Shown piece by piece: positions 1-11,375 of a stretch of 64,000 bases of DNA. The stretch is from Ilex aquifolium (taxonomy: Eukaryota > Streptophyta > Magnoliopsida > Aquifoliales > Aquifoliaceae), in NCBI GenBank assembly GCA_951799425.1, contig OX637399.1, forward strand, positions 20,186,001 through 20,250,000. Direction: 5' to 3'. The notes beneath the pieces are model-generated. The model made no database searches. It had not been told where the DNA came from and worked only from the letters and a program-made list of their open reading frames with translations. Numbering within the stretch: the stretch's first letter is position 1; each line of letters starts with the position of its first letter. The position numbers and the translations under genes were made by a program.

Positions 1-1917
1 AAATAAAAAAAATTTCATTCATCATACATAATATCTATAGCATCATCCAAAAGAATATGCCAAACCATGGCCATTACATCCAAAAAGAATATGCCAAACT
101 ATGTCAATCACATTCCAAAAATCTACTATTATCTTGTAGCCGAATAAACAAAATATCATCCATACATTGTCTCAAAATGCATCTCCTAGTCTAGGACATA
201 AAGAGAACAACTCTAGACATCCCCCTCGGGATCTAGCTTCCATCCAATTGAGGTTTCCAAGCTACCTGCTCATCAACTCCGAGCTCTTCCACTAAACCGA
301 AATCTGAAAATAAATATTGTTTGTAGGGGGTGAGCACTAAGCTCTGTAGGAAAATCCTCCCAAACTCAAACAAGGTTTAGAAAACATATAAAACCCGTCG
401 GTTTCATTTTACAAATATCATATATGACTTTTGAAAGAAAACAGTGTCAGTTCATCCGATCTCAAGTTTGCACAATATCAATATATAGAATGAAGATGTA
501 AAACCAAGTTCCATACAATAAACCATTCCCAACAATAAATCATTTCCCCCACATTTGTATCTGTATCCAACTCTTTTGTATCATTATCCCCAATTGTATG
601 TCAGGTAGGAAGTAAGACTTTGCATGAATACACACATTGAGAATATCCTAGCCCACACACACGCACCCAATCCTCGCAAGGATACACAACTTTAGGAAGG
701 GCATATACCGATGCATCGGCAGGGATGATCCAACCCAGGAATAGTATACTAGCCCTCAGCCTCGATACCCGTGAGTGAATAGTTGTTTGGTCCTCGCAAG
801 ACACCAACCCCACTACGAGTGGTACAAAACCTTCAAACCCACACGGAGTAAGAAACACATCTACTCACTCTACGATACCCAGTCAACGGCCACCCATGTT
901 CATCCAAACATCCACACAAGAGATACAATACCAACCAATTTCTCAAATCACAAGTAAATAAAAAACCCCCAATTCCATAGGTATTTTTCCAACGGAGCAA
1001 TTCAAGAAAATATGCAAAAGATCATCTAAAATATAATTTTATTGTTCAACCAAAGCACTATAGTTTTGAAATCAAGAGCAAATGAATATCAAGAAGAAAA
1101 ATCCATATTTCTTGAAAAACAAGGGTTTTGAGATTAAAACAAGGATTTTATGGCTATCAAACCATAACTTCATTCAAAACATGACATGGTTTGCAAGAAC
1201 ATCAAGAAACAAGAATTCCATAACATATATCTAATATTTAGAGTCAAAACATATATAGATATAAGCCCTAGCCTCAATGAATAAGAGTGAGAAGAGAAAC
1301 CCCTACCTTGCTTCATTAGCTTTGTGTGAAGAACTAGAGATTTTGATCCAATCCAATGTGCAAATACCCTTTAATCTTGTGTTTTTCCCCTTCTTTCTTC
1401 CTCTCTAAGACTTTCTAGGGTTAGAAATATTGAAATGGGGCTAAGGGAGGTGTCTGATTAACCCTAAATTGTGTGTAAATTAAAATGATAAGTACTCACT
1501 TTTGTAAAAATGAAACAACTAAATATTATGAATTATGTTTTGGGTGTAAATTAAAGTTTTTAATAAATTATGTTAAACATTGCAGGGTCAAATGCAGAAA
1601 TACTGGAAAGTACAAGACAATTTGGCAAAGCTGTAAATGACGAAGGACTAAAGTGCAATAAAGAAACTTGGACCAATGGGAGCATGACACTTGGACCAAT
1701 AAGAAAAAGACATGTGTACCAATGGAAGCAAGACAAGTGGCAGCCCAAGACGGTGACACCTAGCATCATTGCAAAGCACAACCTTCTGGAAGGTTGCGAA
1801 GTGGCAGCTCCGGACGGCGACACCTAACCCTACTGCAAGACATAACCTTCCTAAAGGGTTGATGACCTTCCTAAAGCCCCCCCCCCCCCCCCCCCCCCTT
1901 GCCGTGCACCTCCTCCT

Positions 1918-1927
1918 CTATAAATAG
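1918..1927 (+). promoter_or_regulatory. TATA box of family B solo LTR
   Basis: CTATAAATAG lies about 465 bp into the LTR, just after a 22-base C run (1877-1898). The same CTATAAATAG context recurs in the other B LTRs (for example 11816-11825 on the plus strand), which supports it as the LTR promoter. Confidence 0.6.
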
Positions 1928-2460
1928 GGGGCTGAATTCTTCATTTCCTTGACACACCAACACCAAAGAGAAAAGCCTTCACACCTTACCTCCATTCTCT
2001 AGCCTTTCCACACCAAGCCTTCCTTTGTTCTTTTTTTCTACATACAGTTACTTCCAACCTACAAAATCAGCCCCTTATTCATACAAGACCAGCCGGCCTC
2101 CAAGCTCCAAAGGAAGAACACCTTAGAGAAAGATAGAGAGAAAAGAGAAAGGAATAACCGGTGTGTGACACCCTTTCCGTATTTCTACATTTCTGTTGTA
2201 ATCTTTCTATTCGGACAGTTGAACTGCCGCCACTTTTGTGTCTTGAATGATAATAAAAGTGGTTGTGTTTCAAGTGTTCTTTGTGAAAGAAGTTCTATTT
2301 TAATTTCTGTTGTAATGAATACTACCCGCACTTCTTGCTTTTCTATAGTAATGGAGTGTGAGTAGTCGTTTATACCCTTCAACTAGGGTGAACATATGTA
2401 TAATATTGCTTGAGTTATGGAAATGCTGATGTTTTATTTATATGTTTATATAGATATATA

Positions 2461-2736
2461 TATAAATTATATAAATAGACTGACAGTCTAACAACCACGG
2501 CGTTCCTATTGGTATGGCTCTGCTTCCACTGGAATACTGAGGATGTTTAACTGGCGGTTATGTAACCAGCTTTCCTAAGAAGTTGCTGGGTTATGTTATA
2601 TATATATATATATATATATATAAATTATATACTTAGACTGACAGTCTAACAACCACGGTGTTCCTATTGGTATGGCTCTGCTTCCACTGGAATACTGAGG
2701 ATGTTTAACTGGCGGTTATGTAACCAGCTTTCCTAA
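2461..2736 (+). repeat. Direct duplication of 118 bp inside the solo LTR
   Basis: 2461-2578 and 2619-2736 are near-identical 118-bp copies separated by a stretch that includes a (TA)n tract around 2598-2620. Shorter diverged pieces of the same unit (the CCAGCTTTCCTAAGAAG phrase) continue to about 2900. The copies probably arose by slippage or unequal exchange within the LTR. Confidence 0.85.
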
Positions 2737-3871
2737 CAATCATAACATCAAGGGAATAACTCAAGTATTCTTCATGAATGGCTTGTCCTTCTGGTTTGCT
2801 TGGGTTAATCAATTGAAGGGGATATAACCAGCTTTCCTAAGAAGTTGCTGAGTTATTATTTATACCACCAGCTAGCCTAAGAAGCTGCTGTGTTATGATT
2901 TATATACATCAGACCTGCCGATTGACTTACCAGTAACATGGAAGTTAATTGTTGTGAGGTAACATTTCCATTAACTTAAGCAATACAAAGCATATGGATC
3001 CCTAAACTGAAGGGTATATTTTATATTCCTGTCATCACTCTGCTTTATTTACGCACTTTATTTAATTCGTCTTTATCAAGCTAAGCTCACATCACAAGCT
3101 ATCAAACGATATTCTGCTTCAAACAACACCTTTAATATTTTTATTTTATTTTAAGTTTTAAATTACTAAACAACTCTCTGTGGGATCGATACTTGGACTT
3201 AAAACCGAGAAAACTACAATTTAACCACTTATACTTGGGTGTAAAATAATAATATAATTCAGACACACTAAAAAGTGCGAATCAGTGTCCTTAACTATTT
3301 ATAGGAGAAGAAACAGTCCCCTATGCGCGAATCTGAAACCCAGAATTTGTAACTCACGTTCGAATGTCATTTGGCGTTCGAACGTTTGTAGTGCAATTTA
3401 CTGCTTCACGTTCGAACTTCATTATGGCGCTCGAACGTTAGTTGCTCCCAGTACTTTTACTTTTCATCAGATTTCTATCAGACACAAAAGTACTGCGACG
3501 AACTATTGTTTGAACGTCTATTCACATTCGAACGGAGTCCCAGTTTTTGCTGAAACTTCCAGTGAAGTTTTGGCTTATTGAGAGATTGATTTAAAAAAAT
3601 TTCGTGAAATACACTTTTGTTGCCCTGGAAGTCTAGTATCTACTGTAAAAATTTCAGATCAAACGGACATCAGTGTAAAAGTAATGGTCCAAATACTATG
3701 GCAGTGTCAAAATTCTTTCTACCCAAGTTCTATCAAAAATGTGTTTTAACTCCGGAACACTTCCTAACTTCTAATTTTACAACCTATATAGTTCATGCTT
3801 CCCTCACTACATATATGAGCATTTCAAAATAATTATATTATTATATAAAGACAAGAATTTGGGGGTTTACA

Positions 3872-3887
3872 ATCCACCCCCTTAAAG
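3872..3887 (-). other. Polypurine tract of Tekay-1
   Basis: On the minus strand CTTTAAGGGGGTGGAT directly precedes the LTR start TGTAAACCCC. This is the plus-strand priming site of the element and fixes the LTR boundary at 3871. Confidence 0.8.
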
Positions 3888-3911
3888 AAAGTTTCGTCCT
3901 CGAAACTTACC

Positions 3912-5330
3912 TTAAGTAGAGAACAAATGAGGGTATTTCTCTCGCATCTCCAGCTCTGGTTCCCAGGTAGCTTCCTCCACCCCATGATGTTGCCACAAGA
4001 CTTTCACCAGTTGGATTACTTTATTGCGAAGCACCTTCTCCTTGGTATCGAGAATATTCACCGGTTGTTCTTCATATGTGAGTCCATGTTGAATTTCAAT
4101 TCCCTCCAAATCCATGACATGCGTTGTATCCGATTGACACTTTCTTAACATTGACACATGGAATTCGTCATGTACCCCTGACAACTGGGCTGGTAACCGA
4201 AGTTGATACGCCATTTTGCCCACCGCTTTGATCACTTCAAATGGTCCGATATATCTTGGGGCTAATTTCCTCTTCTTGCCAAATCTAAACACTCCCTTCT
4301 TGGGTGACACCTTGAGGAACACACAGTCCCCCTCTTGGAATTCCAAGGGTCTTCTTCTTTTATCCGCATAGCTTTTTTGTCTACTTTGAGTCGTGCGTAG
4401 TCTTTCCCTGATTAGTTGAATTTTCTTCGTAGTCTCCCGAACAATTTCTGGCCCAAACAGACTACTCTCTCCAGCTTCTAACCAACAAGTCGGAGACCTA
4501 CGTGGTCTCCCATACAATGCCTTATAAGGTGCTATACCAATGCTAGATTGAAAACTATTGTTATATGCAAATTCCACCAACGGAAAATGATCACTCCAAC
4601 TTCCCTTGAAGTCCAACACACAAGCTCGTAACATATCCTCCAAAATTTGTATCACCCTCTCGGATTGGCCATCCGTTTGAGGACGAAAGGCGGTGCTAAA
4701 GTGTAATTCTGTCCCCATAGCTCATTGTAGACTTTGCCAGAATTGTGCCACAAAACGAGAATTACGATCCGACACAATAGAGAGTGGAACTCCATGTAAT
4801 CTAACAATCTCACGAATATAAAGCTTGCTCAAGGTCTCTAAAGTGTCAGTGGTCTTCATACTCAAGAAATGAGCGGACTTGGTGAGTCTATCTATAATGA
4901 CCCATACAACATTATGCCCTCGTGACGTCCATAGAAAATCAGACACCAAATCCATGGTGATGTGATCCCACTTCCACTCTGGGATAATAGGTAAGGACTA
5001 TAGTAATCCTCCGGGTTTTTGATGCTCTACCTTCACCTGCTGACACATCACGCACTTTGCAACATACTTAGCCAAGTCTTGTTTCATCCTTTTCCACCAA
5101 TATTGACGCTTCATGTCTCTATACATCTTAGTACTACCCGGATGTATGGAGAATTTTGAACGATGGCACTCACCCAACACTTCTTCCCTTACTTGGTCAT
5201 TGTTTGGTACACATAGTCTTCCACGAAACTGTAACTCATCATCATGTATAGACCAGTTCTCAACAACCTCATTCCTCTCCAATCTACCCCGGATAGTTCC
5301 CAACTCTGTATCTAATCGTTGCAACTCCAC
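3912..5330 (-). pseudogene. Tekay-1 integrase with C-terminal chromodomain (broken)
   Basis: Three minus-strand pieces (4998-5330, 4722-4955, 3912-4718) together cover an integrase. The first carries the zinc-binding segment (a histidine region near HPGSTKMYRDMK and the pair CVMCQQ). The second carries DRLTKSAHF and IVSDRN around the first and second catalytic aspartates. The third carries TDGQSERVIQ with the catalytic glutamate. The tail with VLWQHHGVEEATWEPE is the chromodomain-like end that marks chromoviruses. Stops and frame changes separate the pieces, so no active integrase is encoded. In the family, integrase inserts the cDNA and the chromodomain directs it to heterochromatin. Confidence 0.85.
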
Positions 5331-5435
5331 AATCCTTTTTCAGAGAATTGGTTGAGTTACAAGATTAAATAAGCATGGTCGAGCCTTCTGTCTATCCACC
5401 CGCATATCAAATTCCTCCAAAGCCTCAATAATCTT

Positions 5436-6735
5436 TCACCTATTAACCGCAAGCACATTGATTTCACCCCAAGACTTCCTGCTAAGTGCATCTGCTACTA
5501 CATTAGCCTTCCCCGGATGGTAGTTGAGTGTGAAATCATAATATTCTAAATACTCAATCCACCTTCTTTGCCGAAGATTCAAGTCTTTCTGTGTGAATAT
5601 ATACTTAAGGCTTTTATGATCAGAAAAAACTTGAAATCTTTCTCCATACAAGTAACACCTCCACAACTTAAGAGCAAAAACCACAGCGGCAAGCTCTAAG
5701 TCGTGAGTGGGATAGTTCCGTTCATGAATCTTTAGTTGTCTCGAGCAATAAGCAACTACCTTACCTCCCTGCATTAGCATACATCCCAAGCCTCGTAGTA
5801 AAGCATATGTGTAAACATCGTATCCTCCCCCACTGCTCGAAATAATGAGGACATGAGCTGTTGTCAACCTTTCCTTCAAGACGTGAAAGGTTAGTTCACA
5901 CTCTTGAGTCCATAAGAATCTTTCCCCCTTTGTCGTAAGGCAAATCATCGGCATCGCGATCTTTGAGAAACCTTCCACAAACCTCAGGTAGTGGCCTACT
6001 AAGCCTAGGAAACTACGTACTTCGGTCACATTCTTCGGTGGTTCCCACTTCATCACTGCTTCAATCTTTGCGGGGTCAACAGCTACACCCTGTTCTGACA
6101 CAACATGGCCAAGGAATCATTTCCTTCACCCATAACCTGCATTTACTCATTTTAGCATATAACTTAAGCTCTCTCAAGGTCTGAAGCATTACCGAAAGAT
6201 GGTGTTCATGTTCCCCTTGTGTCTGTGAATAGATTAATATGTCATCAATAAAGACAATGACAAACTGATCTAGATACGGCCGGAATACCCTGTGTATCAA
6301 ATCCATAAAGGCTGCAGGAGCATTAGTCAGTCCAAACGGCATTACCGTATATTCGAAATAACCATACCGGGTAAGAAAAGCTGTCTTAGGAATATCCTCC
6401 TCCTTGATCCGTACTTGATGGTACCCTATGCGAAGATCAATCTTGGAGTAATACTTAGAACCCCTCAGCTGATCGAATAAATCATCAATTTGTGGCAATG
6501 GATATTTATTCTTCATTATTACTCGATTCAACCTTCGGTAGTCCGTGCATAACCGAAGTGTTTCATCATGCTTCTTCACAAAGAGGACCAGGGCTCCCCA
6601 AGGTAAAGTGCTTAAACGGATAAACCCAATAGCTAATAGTTGGTATAACTGCTTCCTTAGCTCATTCAACTCCAAAGGTGCCATTCTATAGGGAGCAATG
6701 GATATGGGTTCGGTTCCCGGATATAGATCGATCAT
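5436..6735 (-). pseudogene. Tekay-1 reverse transcriptase-RNase H (frameshifted)
   Basis: The RT fingers/palm lie at 6076-6735: a [15 protein letters not shown] segment, a CTDYRRLN segment and the catalytic [10 protein letters not shown], whose aspartate pair is intact. The reading then shifts frame near 6100 into 5436-6101, which carries the RNase H part: [22 protein letters not shown], then [22 protein letters not shown] and [15 protein letters not shown]. The RNase H start where a catalytic DAS would be expected is altered ('[15 protein letters not shown]'). In Ty3/gypsy elements this region copies the RNA into cDNA. Confidence 0.87.
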
Positions 6736-6758
6736 AAACTCAATCTCTCTTTGTGGGG

Positions 6759-7499
6759 TTAACCCGGGTAGTTCATCTGGGAAGATATCTGAAAATCCGA
6801 CATTATCAATACCACGTTAGATTGGGATTTATCTTGATCATCTCCCATTAAGCTGGCTAAGAAACTAAAATTGCTCACCGCCTTAGCTTTCAAGAATCTA
6901 TTGCTCGTAGTGGGAAATGGGTGGGAAGAATTTCGATCATTAATGAAACTGAAAACTACCCCTCCCGATAATTGAAATGAAATCCGTATACGAAAACAAT
7001 CCATTACCGCACGGAAAGTGGACAACAAGTTCATCCCAAAAATTATGTCATAACCCTTCATGTCGAATGCAACCAAGTCCACAATTAATTCTTACTCCCC
7101 AATTCGAAGCACACAACCTCTACACACCCTTCTAGTATCCAACCCTTCTCCAGTAGGCATATCAATATGCAAAGCATGTTCTACATTCTCAAATTCCAAT
7201 CCCAATTTAATAGCACATGTAGTGCGTATGAAGGTATGAGTAGCACCCGGATCAAATAGAATTCGGGCCCAAGAATTATAGAGAAGAACAATACCTTCCA
7301 CAACTGCATTAGAAATATCTTCCTCCGGTTGGGTCAAAGCAAAAAGTCTTCCTTGATTGGTACCTCCTGGGGCTATAGCTCCTAACGGTTTATGCTGTAG
7401 TAGCTTTTGTAGTGGTGGCTTATTTGCATTTACTTGTCTTGCCATCTGGGTATTCTTCTGGGGTGGAAAGATCGGACAATGATTCCGAATATGCCCCAA
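6759..7499 (-). pseudogene. Tekay-1 aspartic protease region with nonsense codon and altered active site
   Basis: Minus-strand reading covers the end of a zinc knuckle (GHIRNHCP), then the protease active site written LFDPGATH. The usual D-S/T-G-A signature has proline at the second position. An in-frame stop at 7092-7094 separates this part from the downstream protease half (YDIIFGMNLLSTF). A second stop ends the reading at 6759, and RT is in another frame. The family role is processing of the Gag-Pol polyprotein. Confidence 0.8.
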
Positions 7500-8420
7500 A
7501 CCTCCACATGCAAAGCAGGCTCGTGGGTCTACTCCTACCCTCTCCGATAAGCCTCCAACTCCTTGAGTTGTCTAAAATCCCTGTCCAACCGCCTAGTCTG
7601 GGCGACGGTAAGGTGCCGCCCTCTGTACTCCACTACTGCTAGCGCCAGTCCTGATCGGACCTCCCATCGTAAAGTTTTGTTGTCGCTGGTTGTCTTCGGT
7701 GTCTCTCTCCACCAGTGTAGCTCTGTCAACAAGATCCCCCTAGTCGCTGATCTTGTGATCCACAAGCTTCTCCCTGATGGCAGGCCTCAAGCCCTACTCA
7801 AATCATTTAGCCCTCCTGGCCTCAGTAGAGATGAACTCCGTGGCATAGCGTGATAGCTTATCAAATTTTCTCTCATAATCCGCCACCGTCATGCTACCTT
7901 GTCTTAGAGCCAGGAAATCCGCAATCATTTTGTCCCTGACCGATTCAGGAAAATACTTGTATTGGAAGATCTGATCAAAATCATCCCAAGTAAAAGCATC
8001 AGTGTTCTTCCTTCTTCTCACCGAATCCCACCAATGATCTGTCTCCCCTTCTAGTAGATATGTAGCTAGGCCGACCCGTAGATCCTCAGCAACTCCCATG
8101 CTATCACAAATTTTCCTCACCCGATGAATCCACTTATCCGCATCCAAAGGGTGAGAGCTTCCTTGGAAGGTAGGTGGACGTTGCCTCAAGTATTCTCTAA
8201 GAACTATCATCTTTCTATTCTCGTCCTCGTTGCCTAGTACAGGAGCTAATAGATGAACCCCCCCCCCCCCCCGGTTATGGTTGTTTCCATTTTGGTGTCG
8301 TAACAAAGTGGTTAGCTCCCTTAGGCATTGATAAATGTCATTCATGCCATCTAGAGGTGGTGGTGGTAGTGGTGGTGGGTTTGCCTGACCTCCACGCCCA
8401 CATCCACGTCTACCGTCCAT
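7500..8420 (-). pseudogene. Tekay-1 gag (broken)
   Basis: Gag starts best at the ATG complementary to 8418-8420 (MDGRRGCGRGGQ). The retrotransposon gag core follows: DADKWIHRVRKICDSMGV, then LEGETDHWWDS and YKYFPESVRDKMIADFLALRQGSM. The ORF closes at 7803. The rest, including the first cysteines of a zinc knuckle near 7500-7520, lies in other frames. A 17-base C run on the plus strand (about 8258-8274) gives a glycine run in the protein. Gag forms the particle that packages the RNA. Confidence 0.82.
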
Positions 8421-8594
8421 CCTATACATCAATTTACAATTTAGTTTCCTTAATGTGCTAGACACCCTAACTATCACTTTAATTTAAAGAATAAGGTTTG
8501 TATAAGAATTAAGTCAACAATTTCATTCAACCTAGTCCTACCTTTCTAGTGGTAATCCATAACCTACAACTCCCATATAAGACCTAATTCCTAA

Positions 8595-8606
8595 GCTCTG
8601 ATACCA
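8595..8606 (-). other. Primer-binding site of Tekay-1 (tRNA-Met)
   Basis: The minus strand reads TGGTATCAGAGC, the complement of the initiator tRNA-Met 3' end used by many plant retroelements. It lies four bases inside the 5' LTR, whose inner end is 8611. Confidence 0.85.
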
Positions 8607-10143
8607 AACTTGTAACGCCACAAAATCAACCTTGGACGACATTACTATCTAAAACCATTCACATCATGAGAACAACTAATACAATCCATAAATAAAGAAA
8701 ATTTTATTCATCAAACATAATATCTACAACATCATCCAAAAGAATATGTCAAACCATGGCCATTACATCCAAAAAGAATATGTCAAACTATGGCAATAAA
8801 ATTCCAAAAATCAACTATTACATTGCAGCGGAATAAACAAAATATCATCCATACATTGTCTCAAAATGTATCTCCTAGTCTAGGACATAAAGAGAACAAC
8901 TCTAGACATCCCCCTCGAGATCCACGCTTCCATCCGATTGAGTTTTCCAAGCTACCTACTCATCAACTCCGAGCTCTTCCTCTAAATCAAAATCTAAAAA
9001 TAAATATTATTTGTAAGGGGTGAGCACTAAGCTCTATAGAAAAATCCTCCCAAACTCGAACAAGGTTTAGAAAACATATAAAACCAGTTAGTCTCATTTT
9101 ACAAATATCATATATGACTTTTGAAAGAAAATAGTGTCAGTTCATCCGATCTCAAGTTTGCGCAATATCAATATATAGAATGAAGAAGTAAAACCAAGTT
9201 CCATACAATAAACCATTCCCAACAATAAATCATTTCCCCTAAATTTGTAGCTGTATCCAACTATTTTGTATCATTATCCGCAATTGTATCTCGGGTAGGA
9301 AGTAAGACATCGCATGAATACATACATTGAGAATATCCTAGCCCACACACATGCACCCAATCCTCGCAAGGATACACAACTTTAGGAAGGGCGTATACCG
9401 ACACATCGGTAGAGATGATCCAACCCAGGAATAGTATACTAGCCCTCAGCCTCGATACCCGTGAGGGAATAGTGGTTTGGTCCTCGCAAGGCACCAACCC
9501 TACTACGAGTGGTACGAAACCTTCAAACCCACACGGAGTAAGAAACGCATCTATCCACTCCACGATACATGGTCAACGACCACCTATGTTCATCCAAACA
9601 TCCACACAAGAGATACAATACCAACCAATTTCTCAAATCACAAGTAAATCAAAAACCCTCAATTCCATAGGTATTTTTCCAACGGAGCAATTCAAGAAAA
9701 TATGCAAGAGATCATCTAAAATATAATTTTATTGTTCAACCAAAGCACTAGAGTTTTGAAATCAAGAGCAAAGGAATATCAAGAAATCCATATTTCTTGA
9801 AAAACAAGGGTTTCGAGATTAAAACAAGGATTTTCTGGATATCAAATCATAACTTCATTCAAAACATGATATGGTTTGCAAGAACATCAAGAAACAAGAA
9901 TTTCATAACATATATCTAATATTTAGAGTCAAAACATATATAGATATAAGCCCTGGCCTCAATGAACAAGAGTGAGAAGAAACCCCTACCTTGCTTCCTT
10001 AGCTTTGTGTGAAGAACTAGAGATTTTGATCCAATCCAATGTGCAAATACCCTTTAACCTTGTGTTTTTCCCCTTCCTTCTTCCTCTCTAAGACTTTCTA
10101 GGGTTAGAAATATTGACATGGGGCTAAGGGAGATGTTCTCAAG

Positions 10144-10151
10144 TATTTATA
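10144..10151 (-). promoter_or_regulatory. TATA box of Tekay-1 LTR
   Basis: The minus strand reads CCTATAAATACTT here, about 570 bp from the LTR start. It is conserved in the partner LTR near 3292-3303. Confidence 0.6.
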
Positions 10152-10202
10152 GGAGGAGAAACAGTCCCCTATGCGCGAATCTGAAACCCAAAATTCGTAA
10201 CT

Positions 10203-10386
10203 CACGTTCGAAAGTCATTTGGCGTTCAAACGTTAGTAGTGCAATTTACTGCTTCACGTTCGAACGTCATTATTGTGTTTGAACATTAGTTGCTCCCAGT
10301 ATTTTTACTTTTCATCAGATTTCTATCAGACACAAAAGTACTTCGACTAACTGTCTTTCGAATGTCTATTCACATTCGAACGGAGT
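10203..10386. repeat. TTCGAA-core palindrome cluster in Tekay-1 LTR
   Basis: Several perfect or one-off copies of CGTTCGAACG (for example ACGTTCGAA, GCGTTCAAACG, CACGTTCGAACG, CATTCGAACGG) at irregular spacing, immediately upstream of the LTR TATA box. The left LTR has the matching cluster at 3354-3535. Confidence 0.7.
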
Positions 10387-10720
10387 CCCAATTTTTTCTG
10401 AAACTCCCAGTGAAGTTTTGGCCTATTTAGAGATTGATTTGAAATATTTTCGTGAAATACACTTTTGTAGATCTAGAAGTCTAGTATCTACTGTAAAAAT
10501 TTCAGATCAAAAGGACATATGTGTAAAAAGTTATGGTCAAAATACTAAGCTAGTGTCAAAATTCTTTCTACCCAAGTTCTATCAAAAATGTGTTTTAACT
10601 CTGGAACACTTCCTAACTTCTACGTTTACAACCTATATAGTTCATACTTCTCTCACTACATATATGAGCATTTCAAAATAATTATATTATTATATAAAGA
10701 CAAGAATTTGGGGGTTTACA

Positions 10721-11375
10721 GTTAGTTTCAAGATATTATCCTTGTTTTGGAATGTACGTTTGAGAAGTTAATTATTTTTTAATGAAATAGCTTAGTGATT
10801 TCTTGAATGGATGGATGATTTCATTATTTAATGATTATTTTAGTATGCTCTCATATGTTGGATGATTTATAGTTAGTTAATGCCTCGAATGTGGAAATTG
10901 GGGCATTACAAAGACAATTTTGGAGAACTGGGTGGAGACTGATAGATGACCGCCAGCTGACTACCAGCCACCGCTCGAGTGATCTGCCACTTGCAAATCT
11001 AGAATGGCTTATCCTTGTCTTAAATCTAGGGTAAGCCTCTTTGAGCTAGAAAACACCCAAAACCTTTCTAAAGAGCTTCAATAAAATACCTAGATCCCTA
11101 AGACCAAAGGCCAACCATCCTTATTCTTCCATTCAACATCACAAATTGAAGAAGATATTGCTTGGGAAAACCAAAACCCATTGAAGGAGTGTGCATTCCA
11201 AGATTCTTGAGTGTGAAGCCTTGAAGATTACTTGAGGTCTAGAGATTGATATGGTAATTGTGGTAGGTTAGGTTAAAAATTTGGTATTTTTTTAAGAATA
11301 ATTCTCAATATACCTATTAACTCCTCTAGGTCGAGCGTGCAATTCCTCGTGCATAATTGATTGGAAATATCCTAT
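10721..11375. other. Unclassified repeat-derived spacer
   Basis: No coding potential seen. The stretch ending GGGGCATTACA at about 10910 has the look of an LTR end; the following 460 bp resembles an untranslated leader but shows no motif I can assign. It is the target DNA between Tekay-1 and the family B element. Confidence 0.4.

Larger units (their letters stand above)
1455..3284 (+). mobile_element. Solo LTR, family B, with 5-bp target duplication
   Basis: A 1830-bp segment beginning TGATTAACCCTAAAT and ending AATCA, flanked by direct repeats GTGTC at 1450-1454 and 3285-3289. Its start matches the LTR at 11376 and its end shares the segment around 3180-3240 with 12840-12900 and 59480-59550. 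No internal coding region is present, so it is a solo LTR formed by LTR-LTR recombination. It sits inside the left LTR of Tekay-1 and is therefore younger than it. It also carries a (TA)n run and an internal duplication. Confidence 0.92.
1..3871 (-). repeat. Tekay-1 3' LTR, truncated by window edge and split by a solo LTR
   Basis: Positions 1-1454 and 3290-3871 align base for base with much of 8690-10720, the other LTR of the same element. The interruption at 1455-3284 is a separate insertion that duplicated GTGTC. The LTR ends at 3871 with TTTACA, directly against the polypurine tract. A cluster of TTCGAA-centred palindromes at 3354-3535 has its counterpart at 10203-10386 in the partner LTR. 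Confidence 0.9.
1..10720 (-). mobile_element. Tekay-1: decayed Ty3/gypsy chromovirus with both LTRs
   Basis: Minus-strand LTR retrotransposon. The 5' LTR is at 8611-10720, the primer-binding site at 8595-8606, degenerate gag-pol at 3912-8420, the polypurine tract at 3872-3887, and the 3' LTR at 1-3871. The LTR ends are the inverted pair TGTAA...TTACA, as read on the plus strand. About 80 bp of the outer end of the left LTR lies before the window, so a target duplication cannot be tested; the right flank begins GTTAG. Domain order gag-PR-RT-RH-IN-chromodomain and the tRNA-Met primer site fit the Tekay/Del chromoviruses. Many stops and frameshifts mean it is no longer autonomous. Confidence 0.9.
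8611..10720 (-). repeat. Tekay-1 5' LTR
   Basis: A 2110-bp LTR bounded by TGTAACGCC at 8611 and GGTTTACA at 10720. It is intact, in contrast to the left copy. Read on the minus strand it begins at 10720, carries a palindrome cluster at 10386-10203, then TATAAATA at 10151-10144, about 52 bp downstream of the cluster. Divergence from the left LTR is visible at many positions, so this is an old insertion. Confidence 0.9.

Noticed and set aside
1877..1898. 22-base C run, and a 17-base C run near 8258.
   Set aside because: Simple homopolymers; lengths are prone to sequencing error and have no evident role.
8595..8606. tRNA-like sequences at the primer-binding sites.
   Set aside because: Only the 12-18 bases complementary to the tRNA 3' end are present; no tRNA gene can be folded there.
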